DNA of 64,000 nt from assembly GCF_036250755.1 (NCBI RefSeq), contig NZ_CP109583.1:2728001-2792000 (forward strand), in the 5' to 3' direction. Both the position numbers and the translations under genes were made by a program. Below are positions 26,083 to 33,918 of this stretch, in pieces (within the stretch, counting starts at the first letter, position 1; each line of letters opens with the position of its first letter). This stretch comes from Streptomyces uncialis (GTDB lineage Bacteria; Actinomycetota; Actinomycetes; Streptomycetales; Streptomycetaceae). The notes beneath the pieces are model-generated. The model saw only the letters and a program-made list of their open reading frames with translations, had not been told where the DNA came from and searched no databases.

Positions 26083-26892
26083 ATGACGGCCCCGCCGGAC
26101 AACGATGTGCTGTGGGCACGGGCCCTGCACTTCTCGCACCACGGCTCGCCCGGACTCACGGGTGTCTCCCTCGGTGTGCGCGAGGGCGAGATCCTCGCCG
26201 TCAGCGGCCCGCGCGGCAGCGGCAAGTCCACCCTGCTGCGGCTGCTGTCCGGGCAGCTGCTGCCCGAGCCCGGCGGCGAGGTGTGGTTCGACAGCACCCC
26301 CGTGCACTCCATGAGCGCCCTCGCCCGGGAACGGCTGCGCCGCGACCGGTTCGGCTGGATCGAACCACGGCCCGGTCTGGTCCCCGAACTCAGCGCCTGG
26401 GAGAACGTCGCCCTGCCGCTGATGCTCGCCGGGGCGCCCCGCCGCGAGGCGAAGGCCGCCGCGCTGGAATGGCTGGCCCGCCTCGACATCGCCGCCCTCG
26501 CCCGCAAACGGCCGCACGCCCTGCTCCAGGCCCAGCGCCAGCGGATCGCGTTCGCACGGGCCCTGGTCGGGACCCCGGCGGTGCTGTTCGCCGACGAACC
26601 CACCGCCCCGCTGCACCTCGCCGACCGTGCCCATGTCCTGCGGACCCTGACCACCGCGGCCCGCTCGCACGGCATCGCCGTGGTGCTCGCCACCCACGAC
26701 CCGGACACCGCCGCCCTCGCGGACCGTACGGTGTCCCTGCTCGACGGCCGCCTCGTCACCACCGTCCACCTCCCCGGCGGAGGGACGGCCCAGGTGCCGG
26801 ACGACGACCCGGACCCGGGTACGGACCACGGCACGGGCGGCGACCCGGACCACGGCACGGAAGGCCGGGCCGCGTGCTCGCTCTCCGTCTAG
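26083..26892 (+). CDS. ABC transporter ATP-binding protein with degenerate signature motif
   Basis: A 269-residue ATPase of the LolD/MacB-like exporter type. Walker A GPRGSGKST, Walker B VLFADEP and the switch His in LATHDPD are intact. The signature helix, normally LSGGQ, reads LLQAQRQR, so the serine and both glycines that contact ATP across the dimer are lost. The C-terminal ~30 residues are an Asp/Gly/His-rich tail. The ATG at 26083 has GAGGT at 7 nt. It overlaps the membrane-protein gene by 19 nt. It may form one active site with a partner, or be regulatory. Confidence 0.82.
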   Translation: MTAPPDNDVLWARALHFSHHGSPGLTGVSLGVREGEILAVSGPRGSGKSTLLRLLSGQLLPEPGGEVWFDSTPVHSMSALARERLRRDRFGWIEPRPGLVPELSAWENVALPLMLAGAPRREAKAAALEWLARLDIAALARKRPHALLQAQRQRIAFARALVGTPAVLFADEPTAPLHLADRAHVLRTLTTAARSHGIAVVLATHDPDTAALADRTVSLLDGRLVTTVHLPGGGTAQVPDDDPDPGTDHGTGGDPDHGTEGRAACSLSV

Positions 26893-28082
26893 CGCGCGGC
26901 GCCCGCCCCTCCGTCCAGGCCCGCAGGCTCCTGGTCACGGTCGCGTCCGCGGGCACCGGATTCCTGCTGCTGTGCACCTTCGGCTACGCCCTCGGGCACC
27001 CCGGGGCCGCGTTCGGCTCCTCCCTGCGGCTCGCCTGGTGCGCCGCCCCGCTCGCCGCCACCGTGTACCTCGCGGTGGCCGTCGCCCGCACCGATCCGGC
27101 GACCCGGCCCCGGCCCGGACTCTCCGCGGTGGGCCTCGGCCCCGGCCGCCGCTCCGTCCTCGCCGCGGTGTCCACGGCCGCCGCCTGCGCCCTCGGCTCA
27201 CTGATCGCGCTGACCGTCTTCCTCCATCTGCGCGGTGACCTCGGCGCACTGCCCCTCGGCGGGGCGGCCGGCGCGCTGCTCGCCGCCGACCAGGACCTGC
27301 CGTTCGCCGCCACCCTCACCCTGCTCACCCTCGTACCCGTGACCGCGTCCGTCACGGCCGCCCTCCTGCTGCGCCCCCGCCCCGGGCGTCCCGCCGCCAC
27401 CGGCCGGCCCGGGAGCCGCGCCGCGACCCGTGACCCGGGCGACGACACCGACCCCGACCGGCCCCTGCTGCCCTCGGCGACACCCACCGGGCTGCCCTGG
27501 GGCGTGGCGCTGCTCGCGGCGGGCCTCGCCGTGGAGTCGTACGCGAGCGGGTCGGACGCCGCGCTCGGGCTGCGGCTGCCGGGCGGACTGGCGAGCGGCC
27601 CGCTGGGCGTCCTCGTGGGATGGGCCTGCACGGCGGTCGGGCTCGCGCTGGCGGGTCCCGCCCTGGTCCACGGCTGCGGCCGCGCCCTTCAGGCCGTACG
27701 GCCGGGGGCGGTACGGCTGCTGGCGGGCCGGGTCCTCCAGCAGGAGGCCCGGCGCATCGGCCGTCCCCTCGGGGTGGTGTGCGCAGTGGTGTCGGGCGCG
27801 TTCGCCGCCGCGGCGCTTTACACCGGCTCCGAGCCCGACACCGGGCCGCTGAGCGCGCTCGGCGCGGTGCTCGTGGTGGGGTGCGCGCTCGCCGCGCTCG
27901 TCCTCGCGGCGGTCGAGGCGAAGCACGCCCGGTCGCAGACCACGGCGGCGCTGCTGCGGCTGGGCGCGCCGGCGGTCGTGCTGCGGGCCGCGGTCGCGTT
28001 GCGGGCCGCGGCCCTGTGCGCGCTGTTCGCTCCGCTGACGTGGGGGATCGCGGAGCTGGCCGCCGCGCCGTTGGGCCGCTGA
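26874..28082 (+). CDS. Polytopic membrane protein, partner permease of the ABC ATPase
   Basis: A 402-residue protein with roughly eight to ten hydrophobic segments, first at residues 20-40 (VTVASAGTGFLLLCTFGYAL) and last near the C-terminus. A charged Arg/Asp/Pro-rich cytoplasmic linker divides it in the middle. No enzymatic motif is seen. The GTG start at 26874 lies inside the ATPase gene in another frame, the normal arrangement for an ABC exporter pair. The layout recalls FtsX/MacB-type permeases, but substrate and family are not certain. The intergenic repeat array begins ~30 nt after the stop. Confidence 0.72.
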   Translation: MLALRLARGARPSVQARRLLVTVASAGTGFLLLCTFGYALGHPGAAFGSSLRLAWCAAPLAATVYLAVAVARTDPATRPRPGLSAVGLGPGRRSVLAAVSTAAACALGSLIALTVFLHLRGDLGALPLGGAAGALLAADQDLPFAATLTLLTLVPVTASVTAALLLRPRPGRPAATGRPGSRAATRDPGDDTDPDRPLLPSATPTGLPWGVALLAAGLAVESYASGSDAALGLRLPGGLASGPLGVLVGWACTAVGLALAGPALVHGCGRALQAVRPGAVRLLAGRVLQQEARRIGRPLGVVCAVVSGAFAAAALYTGSEPDTGPLSALGAVLVVGCALAALVLAAVEAKHARSQTTAALLRLGAPAVVLRAAVALRAAALCALFAPLTWGIAELAAAPLGR

Positions 28083-28103
28083 CCCCCGTCCGGGGGGGGT
28101 CGC

Positions 28104-28540
28104 CGGTGCCCGTCGCCTTCGCTTGCGCTTCTGAGGTCTGCCCGGGTGGGCGTACTTCGTTCCTGTGCCGTCGCTCGGTGGGTGCGCAGTTCCCCGCGGG
28201 TCGCCTTCGCTTGCGCTTCCGAGGTCCGTCCGGGTGGGCGTACTTCGTTCCTGAGCCGTCGCTCCGTGGGTGCGCAGTTCCTCGCGCCCCTGGGGTTCCA
28301 CACCTGGACGTACTTGTTCCTGAGCCGTCGCTCGTGGGGTGCGCAGTTCCTCGCGCCCCTGGGGTTCCACACCTGGACGTAAGTGTTGCTGTGCCGTCGC
28401 TCGTGGGGTGCGCAGTTCCTCGCGCCCCTGGGGTTCCACACCTGGGCGTAAGTGTTGCTGTGCCGTCGCTCCGTGGGTTCTGCGCAGTTCCCCGCGCCCC
28501 TGATGGGGCGCCCCCTGCGCAGTTGTTCGGCTGATGGGGC
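28104..28540 (+). repeat. Tandem intergenic repeat array with 69-bp units
   Basis: Two long-type units (CGCCTTCGCTTGCGCTT, then TACTTCGTTCCTG, then GTGCGCAGTTCC) are followed by a tandem run whose TGCGCAGTTC core recurs at 28271, 28340, 28409 and 28481, periods 69, 69 and 72 bp. The units share GGGGTTCCACACCTGG. The array lies between the convergent ABC permease and MarR-type regulator genes and belongs to the family at 15.8-16.9 kb. It is not coding. Confidence 0.85.
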
Positions 28541-28597
28541 GTCCCTTGTGTTAGCCGCGCTAGCCGTTCTGCTGCGGGTGGCTTGATCCGACGGGGC

Positions 28598-29323
28598 TCA
28601 GGGAGTCGTGTTGTCCGGTTTGGTGTGGAGGATCTCGCGGGCCTGGTCCGCGGCGCGGGCGATGCTCTCGGAGACGAAGTCGACGAAGCGGGCGATGTTC
28701 TCCAGACGGGCGGCGGCCGGGGTGTCGGGGCCGAGGACGCCGACGCCCTGCCGGGCGACCTCGCCGAGGTGGGCGGTCGATCGGGCTCCGGCCATCGTGG
28801 ACTGGTACATGACGTCGTTGTCGACGATGTAGCGCTCGCGGCGGCGCTCGTCACGTTCCCGGCGGATGAGGCCCTGGCTTTCGAGGAACGTGACCGCTTT
28901 GGAGACGGACGCCGGGCTGATCCGCAGGCCCGCGGCGAGTTCGGCGGCGGTGAGGCTGCCGGCGTCGGTGGTGTAGAGGTTGACCAGCACCCGCGCCGTC
29001 ATCTTGGGCAGGCCCGATTGCATGAAGACGGTCGTGAACGTCTCCTCGTACGCGCGGACGGCTTCGGCATCGCGCCCGTGGGCCTGCGGCGACGTACCGG
29101 GATCCCCGGGCGCGGCCTTCCTGCGGCGATGGGCGCGGTGTTCGGTGGCACGGTGGGCGAGTTCGGCACGGTAGGCGCCGGGGCCGCCGTTGCGCATCAC
29201 CTCACGCGTGATCGTCGAGGTCGGACGGCCGAGACGCCTGGCGATCTCCGCGTAGGCGAGCCCGTCGGCCAGCCCCAGCGCGATCTGCTGACGTTCCTGC
29301 TGAGTGAGTCTGCCTCCAGGCAT
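28598..29323 (-). CDS. MarR/GbsR-type regulator with IS30-like N-terminal HTH
   Basis: A 241-residue DNA-binding protein with two different helix-turn-helix parts. Residues 1-50 (LTQQERQQIALGLADGLAYA then EIARRLGRPTSTITREVMRN) match the HTH used by IS30-type transposases. Residues ~100-170 form a MarR/GbsR winged helix (LTAAELAAGLRISPASVSKA, FLESQGLIRRERDERRRERY). The C-terminal helices would dimerise. It is divergent from a DUF4097 gene, with repeated TTGCAATG-like sites between them, a usual repressor-target layout. The ATG has an AAGGGG site. Confidence 0.85.
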   Translation of the reverse strand: MPGGRLTQQERQQIALGLADGLAYAEIARRLGRPTSTITREVMRNGGPGAYRAELAHRATEHRAHRRRKAAPGDPGTSPQAHGRDAEAVRAYEETFTTVFMQSGLPKMTARVLVNLYTTDAGSLTAAELAAGLRISPASVSKAVTFLESQGLIRRERDERRRERYIVDNDVMYQSTMAGARSTAHLGEVARQGVGVLGPDTPAAARLENIARFVDFVSESIARAADQAREILHTKPDNTTP

Positions 29324-29371
29324 CGCGATCCCCTTCGTGGTCTGTCGATGTCTCCAGGGTAGCGTTCACCC

Positions 29372-29432
29372 GCAATCCATTGCAACGACCCGAGAGAGAT
29401 TCATTGCATTAGATTCCAAATCATTGCAACGA
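29372..29432. promoter_or_regulatory. Operator cluster between MarR-type regulator and DUF4097 gene
   Basis: GCAATCCATTGC (29372-29383) is an inverted repeat, and the half-site CATTGCA recurs three times: CATTGCAACGA at 29378, TCATTGCATT at 29401 and TCATTGCAACGA at 29421. The stretch is far richer in A and T than the surrounding genome. Position between divergent genes suggests binding by the adjacent regulator and autoregulation; this is inference. Confidence 0.6.
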
Positions 29433-29546
29433 AAACACCACTTCCACCTGCATGAACAACACTTCTACGCAACGAGTCACTTGCCGCTTCCGGAAAGGCA
29501 ACGTAGCTTTTCCCTCATCGGAAACAACGAGCCGAAGGAAGACATC

Positions 29547-30218
29547 ATGCAGAAGTTCGACACCCCCGCCCCCGTGACCGCCGTCCTCACCATCCCCGCC
29601 GGCCGCGTCCGCTTCATCGCCGCCGACCGGTCCGACACCACGGTCGAGGTCCTCCCCGCGAACGCCGCCAAGAGCCGCGACGTGCAGGCGGCGGAGCAGA
29701 CCGAGGTCGCGTACGACGACGGTGTCCTGCGGATCAAGGCCCCGGAGGCGAAGAACCAGATCCTCGGCTCTTCCGGGTCCGTCGAGGTGACCGTCCAGCT
29801 TCCCGCCGGCTCCCGCGTCGAGGGGAAGGCGGCCCTCGTCGAGTTCCGGGGCGTCGGACGGCTCGGCGACGTCTCCTTCGAGGGGGCGCAGGGCTCGGTC
29901 AAGCTCGACGAGGCCGCGAGCGCCCGGCTGACCCTCCAGTCCGGCGATGTCTCGGTCGGCCGTCTGGGCGGCTCCGCGGAGATCAGCACCCAGAAGGGCG
30001 ACCTCCGTATCGCCGAGGCCGTGCGCGGCGCGGTCACGCTGCGCACCGAGTCCGGCGAGATCTCGGTCGGCGCCGCACGCGGGGTCTCCGCGTCGCTGAA
30101 CGCCGATACCTCCTACGGCCGGATCGACAACGCGCTGAGGAACACCGACGGCGCCGACGCCGCCCTGACCATCCACGCGACCACCGCCTACGGCGACATC
30201 AGCGCCCGCAGTCTGTAG
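29547..30218 (+). CDS. DUF4097-family beta-helix protein
   Basis: A 223-residue soluble protein of the DUF4097 family. It consists of repeated short beta-strands, with turns such as LQSGDVSVGRLGGSAEISTQ, KGDLRIAEAVRGAVTLRTES and GEISVGAARGVSASLNA giving a right-handed solenoid. No catalytic residues are evident and the family function is unknown. The ATG at 29547 follows GAAGGAAG. The gene is divergent from the MarR/IS30-HTH regulator and probably its target. It ends in a region of dispersed repeats. Confidence 0.8.
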   Translation: MQKFDTPAPVTAVLTIPAGRVRFIAADRSDTTVEVLPANAAKSRDVQAAEQTEVAYDDGVLRIKAPEAKNQILGSSGSVEVTVQLPAGSRVEGKAALVEFRGVGRLGDVSFEGAQGSVKLDEAASARLTLQSGDVSVGRLGGSAEISTQKGDLRIAEAVRGAVTLRTESGEISVGAARGVSASLNADTSYGRIDNALRNTDGADAALTIHATTAYGDISARSL

Positions 30219-30246
30219 GAGAAGCGCCTCCGCGGCGGTTCGGTCG

Positions 30247-30438
30247 GGAACCACCCTCCCCGCACGGTCGCCCGGCTACGCGAGGGGGTGGGCGGGAATC
30301 TCTGCCCGCAGACTCCGACGCCACCAGTACGGCTACTGGACGTCTTACCGAGCGCGTTGGAGCGAGGACGGAGAATCCCGACCGGCACCGACCCGAAGAA
30401 CAACAGAACGCGCCCCAAAGGGGCGCGGGGAACTGCGC
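30247..30438 (-). repeat. Dispersed ~190-bp element, copy B, inverse orientation
   Basis: This is the inverse-orientation partner of the block at 16209-16402. On the minus strand it runs from the GCGCAGTTCCCCGCGCCCC core through the CCCCTTTGGGG hairpin and TTCTTCGGGTCGGTGCCGG to AGAGATTCCCGCCCACCCCC. Differences from copy A are mostly substitutions, with one 1-nt gap. It occupies the gap between the convergent DUF4097 and serine hydrolase genes. Confidence 0.75.
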
Positions 30439-30589
30439 AAAGACGAGAACAGGCCCGCACCCGAAGAGCGACCCGAAGGGGCAGCATCCAGGGGCGCGGA
30501 GAACTACGCAAAACCACCGAGCGACGGCACAGGAACAAGTACGCCCCGCACAGGAAACAAAGGCGACCCACCAGCCAGGACCGGCCAGG
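30439..30589 (-). repeat. Short dispersed repeat units next to copy B
   Basis: A degenerate core copy (GGGGCGCGGAGAACTACGC, 30491-30509) and GAGCGACGGCACAGGAACAA, the inverse of a piece of the 15.8-kb units, fill this gap up to the stop of the serine hydrolase gene. CCAGGGGCGCGG and AAGGGGCAGCATCCA blocks also recur at 16.5 kb. Nothing coding is seen. Confidence 0.7.
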
Positions 30590-31753
30590 TCACACGCGGC
30601 CCGCGTACTCCCAGAAGTCCCGCATGACCGCCGGAGGACGCGGTCCGGCCATCGCGACCTGGGTGAGCAGGATCCCGACCGCCCCCGTCGCGGGCACGAC
30701 ATGCGCGGTCGTCCCGGTACCGCCGGACCAGCCGTACCGCCCGGGGACGTTCCACGGTTCGACCGCGAGGACGTCCACGGTGCCGCCGTACCCCCAGCCC
30801 TGGCCCTCCAGGAAGAGGGCGCCCTCCGAGCGCTGCGCGGCGGTGAGGTGGTCCGTGCGCATCGTGCGTACCGAGACGGGGTCCAGCACCCGGAGGCCGT
30901 CGTCCGCGGCCCCTCCCGCGAGCAGCATCCGGCAGAAGGCCCACCAGTCGTCGAGGGTGGAGACCAGTCCGCCCGCTCCGGACGGGAAGGCGGGTGGACG
31001 GCTCCACAGCCCGTCCCTCGCGTCCTTCAGTACGAGCCCACCGGCTTCGGCGGGTTCGTAGAAGCTGGTGAACCGGTCGAGCTTCGCGGGCGGTACATGG
31101 AACGCGGTGTCGGTCATCCCGAGCGGTTCGAACAGCCGCTCCGCCAGGTATTCGGGGAGCGGACAACCGGCGGCCCGGGCCACGAGGACGCCCTGGATGT
31201 CGGAGCTGGTGTGGTACAGCCAGGTCGTCCCGGGCTGGGCGAGCAGGGGGATGCGGGCGAGCCGGGCCGGCCATTCGTCGGGCGTCAGCACCATGTCGGG
31301 GTGGGGCAGGCCCTGGTACAGCTCGGTGATCAGCGGGGTGACCGCGGGCAGGGTGAAGTCCGACGGGAAGCCCCACCCGGCCCGCGAGCTCAGCAGGTCC
31401 TCGACGGTGATCGGCCGTTCGGCCGGCACCACGTCCTCCAGCGGACCGCGCTGGTCCCGGACGACGGCCGGGGAGGCCAGTTCCGGCAGCCAGGTGCCGA
31501 CCGGGTCGTCGGGCGCCAGCTTCCCGTCCTCGATCAGGGTCATGACCGCGGCGGCGGTGACCAGCTTGCTGAGCGAGGCGATCCGGAAGAGGCTGTCCCG
31601 CGCCATCGGGGCGGTGCCCTCGGTGTCGGCCGTACCGGCCACCGCGATCTCGGTCCGGCCACCGCGTGCCACCAGGGCGACGGCGCCCGGCACCGAACCC
31701 TCGGCCACCCGGGCTTCCAGCAACGCGCTCAGTGGGGACGTGGACTCCGGCAT
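30590..31753 (-). CDS. Serine hydrolase, beta-lactamase/esterase family (cytosolic)
   Basis: A 387-residue class C beta-lactamase-fold protein without a signal peptide, so probably a cytosolic esterase or lipase EstB-type enzyme. The nucleophile motif is SLSK (ASLSKLVTAA). The tyrosine motif is YHTSS, with Asn replaced. The third motif, usually HTG/KTG, is WSGGTGTT. The ATG at 31753 has a GAGAGGA site. Substrate is unknown. It is followed by dispersed repeats and preceded by a DinB-like gene on the same strand. Confidence 0.83.
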   Translation of the reverse strand: MPESTSPLSALLEARVAEGSVPGAVALVARGGRTEIAVAGTADTEGTAPMARDSLFRIASLSKLVTAAAVMTLIEDGKLAPDDPVGTWLPELASPAVVRDQRGPLEDVVPAERPITVEDLLSSRAGWGFPSDFTLPAVTPLITELYQGLPHPDMVLTPDEWPARLARIPLLAQPGTTWLYHTSSDIQGVLVARAAGCPLPEYLAERLFEPLGMTDTAFHVPPAKLDRFTSFYEPAEAGGLVLKDARDGLWSRPPAFPSGAGGLVSTLDDWWAFCRMLLAGGAADDGLRVLDPVSVRTMRTDHLTAAQRSEGALFLEGQGWGYGGTVDVLAVEPWNVPGRYGWSGGTGTTAHVVPATGAVGILLTQVAMAGPRPPAVMRDFWEYAGRV

Positions 31754-31910
31754 ACGCGCGGTCCTCTCACTCGTCGGTCGGGGTCCGCGGCTCGGCCCCC
31801 ATCTCACCGTAAGGACTCGAAGCCCGGCCCGAACTGATCGCCGCTGGCGTATCCACGCCAGTCGCGGCGGACCGGGGCCGGGTCGCGTGGACACGGGACC
31901 GTCGCGCGGG

Positions 31911-32744
31911 TCAGCCGAAGGTGGCGACGTCCAGCCAGAGGTCCAGGAGCGCGCGGTCGCCGGTGACCGTGACCCGGCCGTCGTCCAGCGGGCGGCGGCG
32001 GTAGAAGGCGAGCAGCACATCGGTGAGCGGGCCGCTCAGCTCGACCGTGGCGGAACCGCTGCCCCGCCGCCAGCGGAACCCGTCGTCCTCGAAGGTGATG
32101 AGCCAGTGGGCGTCGAGGCCGTCCGGCGCGTCCGTGGCCCGCAGCAGCAGGCTCCGGCCGGAGCCGCTCAGTTCGGGTGCCCGTTCGGCCTGCTCGCTGC
32201 GCTGGATGAAGTGGACGATCTCCAGCCACTCGTCGAGCGCGTCCGCCGCCACCTCCGGGCGGACCTCGAACGGCAGTCCCGCCGCGAGGGTCGCGTCCGC
32301 GCGGTGCACGACCAGTTCATGGGTCATCCGGCGGGCCCAGAACCCGGCGGTCCGCTCCCAGCCCCACGTCCATACGGGGGTGTCCGGTCCGGCGCCCCCG
32401 AGGGCGTCGGCCAACTCGGCGGCGGTCTGCGCCAGCCAGGCGTCGAGGGCTTCGACGGTGGACCCGGCGGGTCCCGCGGCCCCGGGGACCGTCTCCTCGG
32501 GGATGTTCTCCTGGGCCCGCTCCCGCACCAGATGTGTGGCCCAGCGGACGGCGCCGCCGGTGTGCCGCACCAGGTCGTCGAGGGTCCAGTCGGGGCAGGT
32601 CGGCACCTGTCGCGTCAGATCGGCGCCCGAGGCGAGCACCAGCCGCAACCGGTCGATCTCCCGGACGATCTCCTCGCGGTGGCGGACGTATCCGAGCCCC
32701 GTCGCGGGGACATCCAGGTTCTGCTCATCACTCGAACTGATCAT
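31911..32744 (-). CDS. Maleylpyruvate isomerase-family (DinB-like, mycothiol-dependent) protein
   Basis: A 277-residue protein. The N-terminal DinB-like four-helix bundle has VPTCPDWTLDDLVRHTGG and WARRMTHELVVHRADA, which supply the three metal-binding His. The C-terminal part (TWLITFEDDGF-like and PLTDVLLAFYRRRP) matches the SCP-2-like domain of actinobacterial maleylpyruvate isomerase-family proteins. Members often use mycothiol as cosubstrate. The actual reaction is unknown. The ATG at 32744 is chosen as the first codon before the conserved domain; no strong ribosome site is seen. Confidence 0.78.
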   Translation of the reverse strand: MISSSDEQNLDVPATGLGYVRHREEIVREIDRLRLVLASGADLTRQVPTCPDWTLDDLVRHTGGAVRWATHLVRERAQENIPEETVPGAAGPAGSTVEALDAWLAQTAAELADALGGAGPDTPVWTWGWERTAGFWARRMTHELVVHRADATLAAGLPFEVRPEVAADALDEWLEIVHFIQRSEQAERAPELSGSGRSLLLRATDAPDGLDAHWLITFEDDGFRWRRGSGSATVELSGPLTDVLLAFYRRRPLDDGRVTVTGDRALLDLWLDVATFG

Positions 32745-32823
32745 GCGGGGCACCCTACGCACCCGTCCCCCCGGGACCCAGCGGTTTTCCCAAGGCCGGG
32801 GAGTCGCGCGGATTCCGTACGGC

Positions 32824-33918
32824 TCACCCGAGGACGACCGTCTCCGTCACCTCGAACGTCACACCGACCCGCCCGCCCTGCTCGGGCGCGTCCCGCAGTC
32901 CGCACGCGGCCTCCAGCTCGGGCCCCGACTCCGGCTGGAGGCGCACCGCTACATGCGTCCCCCGGAAGGTCCGCGCCGTGACCACGCACGCCAGCCCCGC
33001 GTCCGGGGCGACCAGCCGCACCCCGGCGGGCCGCACCAGCAGCGGGCGCCGACCCGCCGCCGTCCCCTCCGGTACGGGCACCTTGCCCCAGGGGGTGTCG
33101 GCCCACGGGCCGCTCACCGTCGCGGGGACGATGTTCCCGAAGCCGAGGAAGCGGGCCACGAACTCGTCCGCCGGGCGCTGCCACACGGCGAGCGGTGTCC
33201 CGCTCTGGGCGACCCGTCCGTCCCGCATGACGACGACCCTGTCGGCCAGCGCGAACGCCTCGCCCTGGTCGTGCGTGACCGCCAGTACCGTGGTGCCCAG
33301 CGCGGTGAACAGGTCCCGCAGCTCCACCACCAGACGCTCCCGCAGGGTCCGGTCGAGCTGCCCGAGGGGCTCGTCCAGCAGCAGCAGCCGGGGACTCGGC
33401 GCCAGCGCGCGGGCGAGCGCCACCCGCTGCTGCTCACCCCCGGACAGCGAGGCCACCGCCCGGTGTGCGGCACCCGGCAGCCCCACCAGGGACAGCAGCT
33501 CCGCCACCCGGGCGTCCCGCTCGGCGCGTCCCGCTCCCCGTACCCGTGGCCCGAACGCGACGTTCCCGCCGACATCGCGGTGTGCGAAGAGCTGATGGTC
33601 CTGGAACATCAGGCCCACCCCCCGGCGGTGCGCGGGCACCCCCGACTGGTCACGGCCCCCGAGCAGCACCTGTCCGGCGTCCAGTTCCTGGAGTCCCGCG
33701 ACCACCCGCAGCAGGGTCGACTTGCCGCTGCCGCTGGGGCCGAGGACGCACACGATCTCGTGCTCGGCGACATCCAGGGTGACGGAGTCGAGCGCGGCCC
33801 GGTCGCCGAAGCGGACGGTCGCCTCCGCGAGCCGCAGCGCGGGCGCCGCCTCCCGCGCCACCGCCGGGTCGCCGTCGGTCCGGTCGGTGCCGTCGGTGCG
33901 GTCGGTCCGGTCGGTCAT
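32824..33918 (-). CDS. thiQ: Thiamine ABC transporter ATP-binding protein
   Basis: A 364-residue ATPase with Walker A GPSGSGKST, signature LSGGEQQR, Walker B LLLLDEP and switch His VTHDQ, plus a C-terminal TOBE-like domain. The N-terminus is a TDRTDRTDGTDRTDG run coded by a short tandem repeat and is probably unstructured. Its ATG shares one base with the stop of the permease gene (TGATG). As the third gene behind a TPP riboswitch it should power uptake of thiamine or its phosphates. Confidence 0.87.
   Translation of the reverse strand: MTDRTDRTDGTDRTDGDPAVAREAAPALRLAEATVRFGDRAALDSVTLDVAEHEIVCVLGPSGSGKSTLLRVVAGLQELDAGQVLLGGRDQSGVPAHRRGVGLMFQDHQLFAHRDVGGNVAFGPRVRGAGRAERDARVAELLSLVGLPGAAHRAVASLSGGEQQRVALARALAPSPRLLLLDEPLGQLDRTLRERLVVELRDLFTALGTTVLAVTHDQGEAFALADRVVVMRDGRVAQSGTPLAVWQRPADEFVARFLGFGNIVPATVSGPWADTPWGKVPVPEGTAAGRRPLLVRPAGVRLVAPDAGLACVVTARTFRGTHVAVRLQPESGPELEAACGLRDAPEQGGRVGVTFEVTETVVLG

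Noticed and set aside
28271..28520. Regularly spaced direct repeats, considered as a CRISPR array
   Set aside because: The whole 69-bp unit is repeated, with no variable spacers, and no cas genes are nearby.
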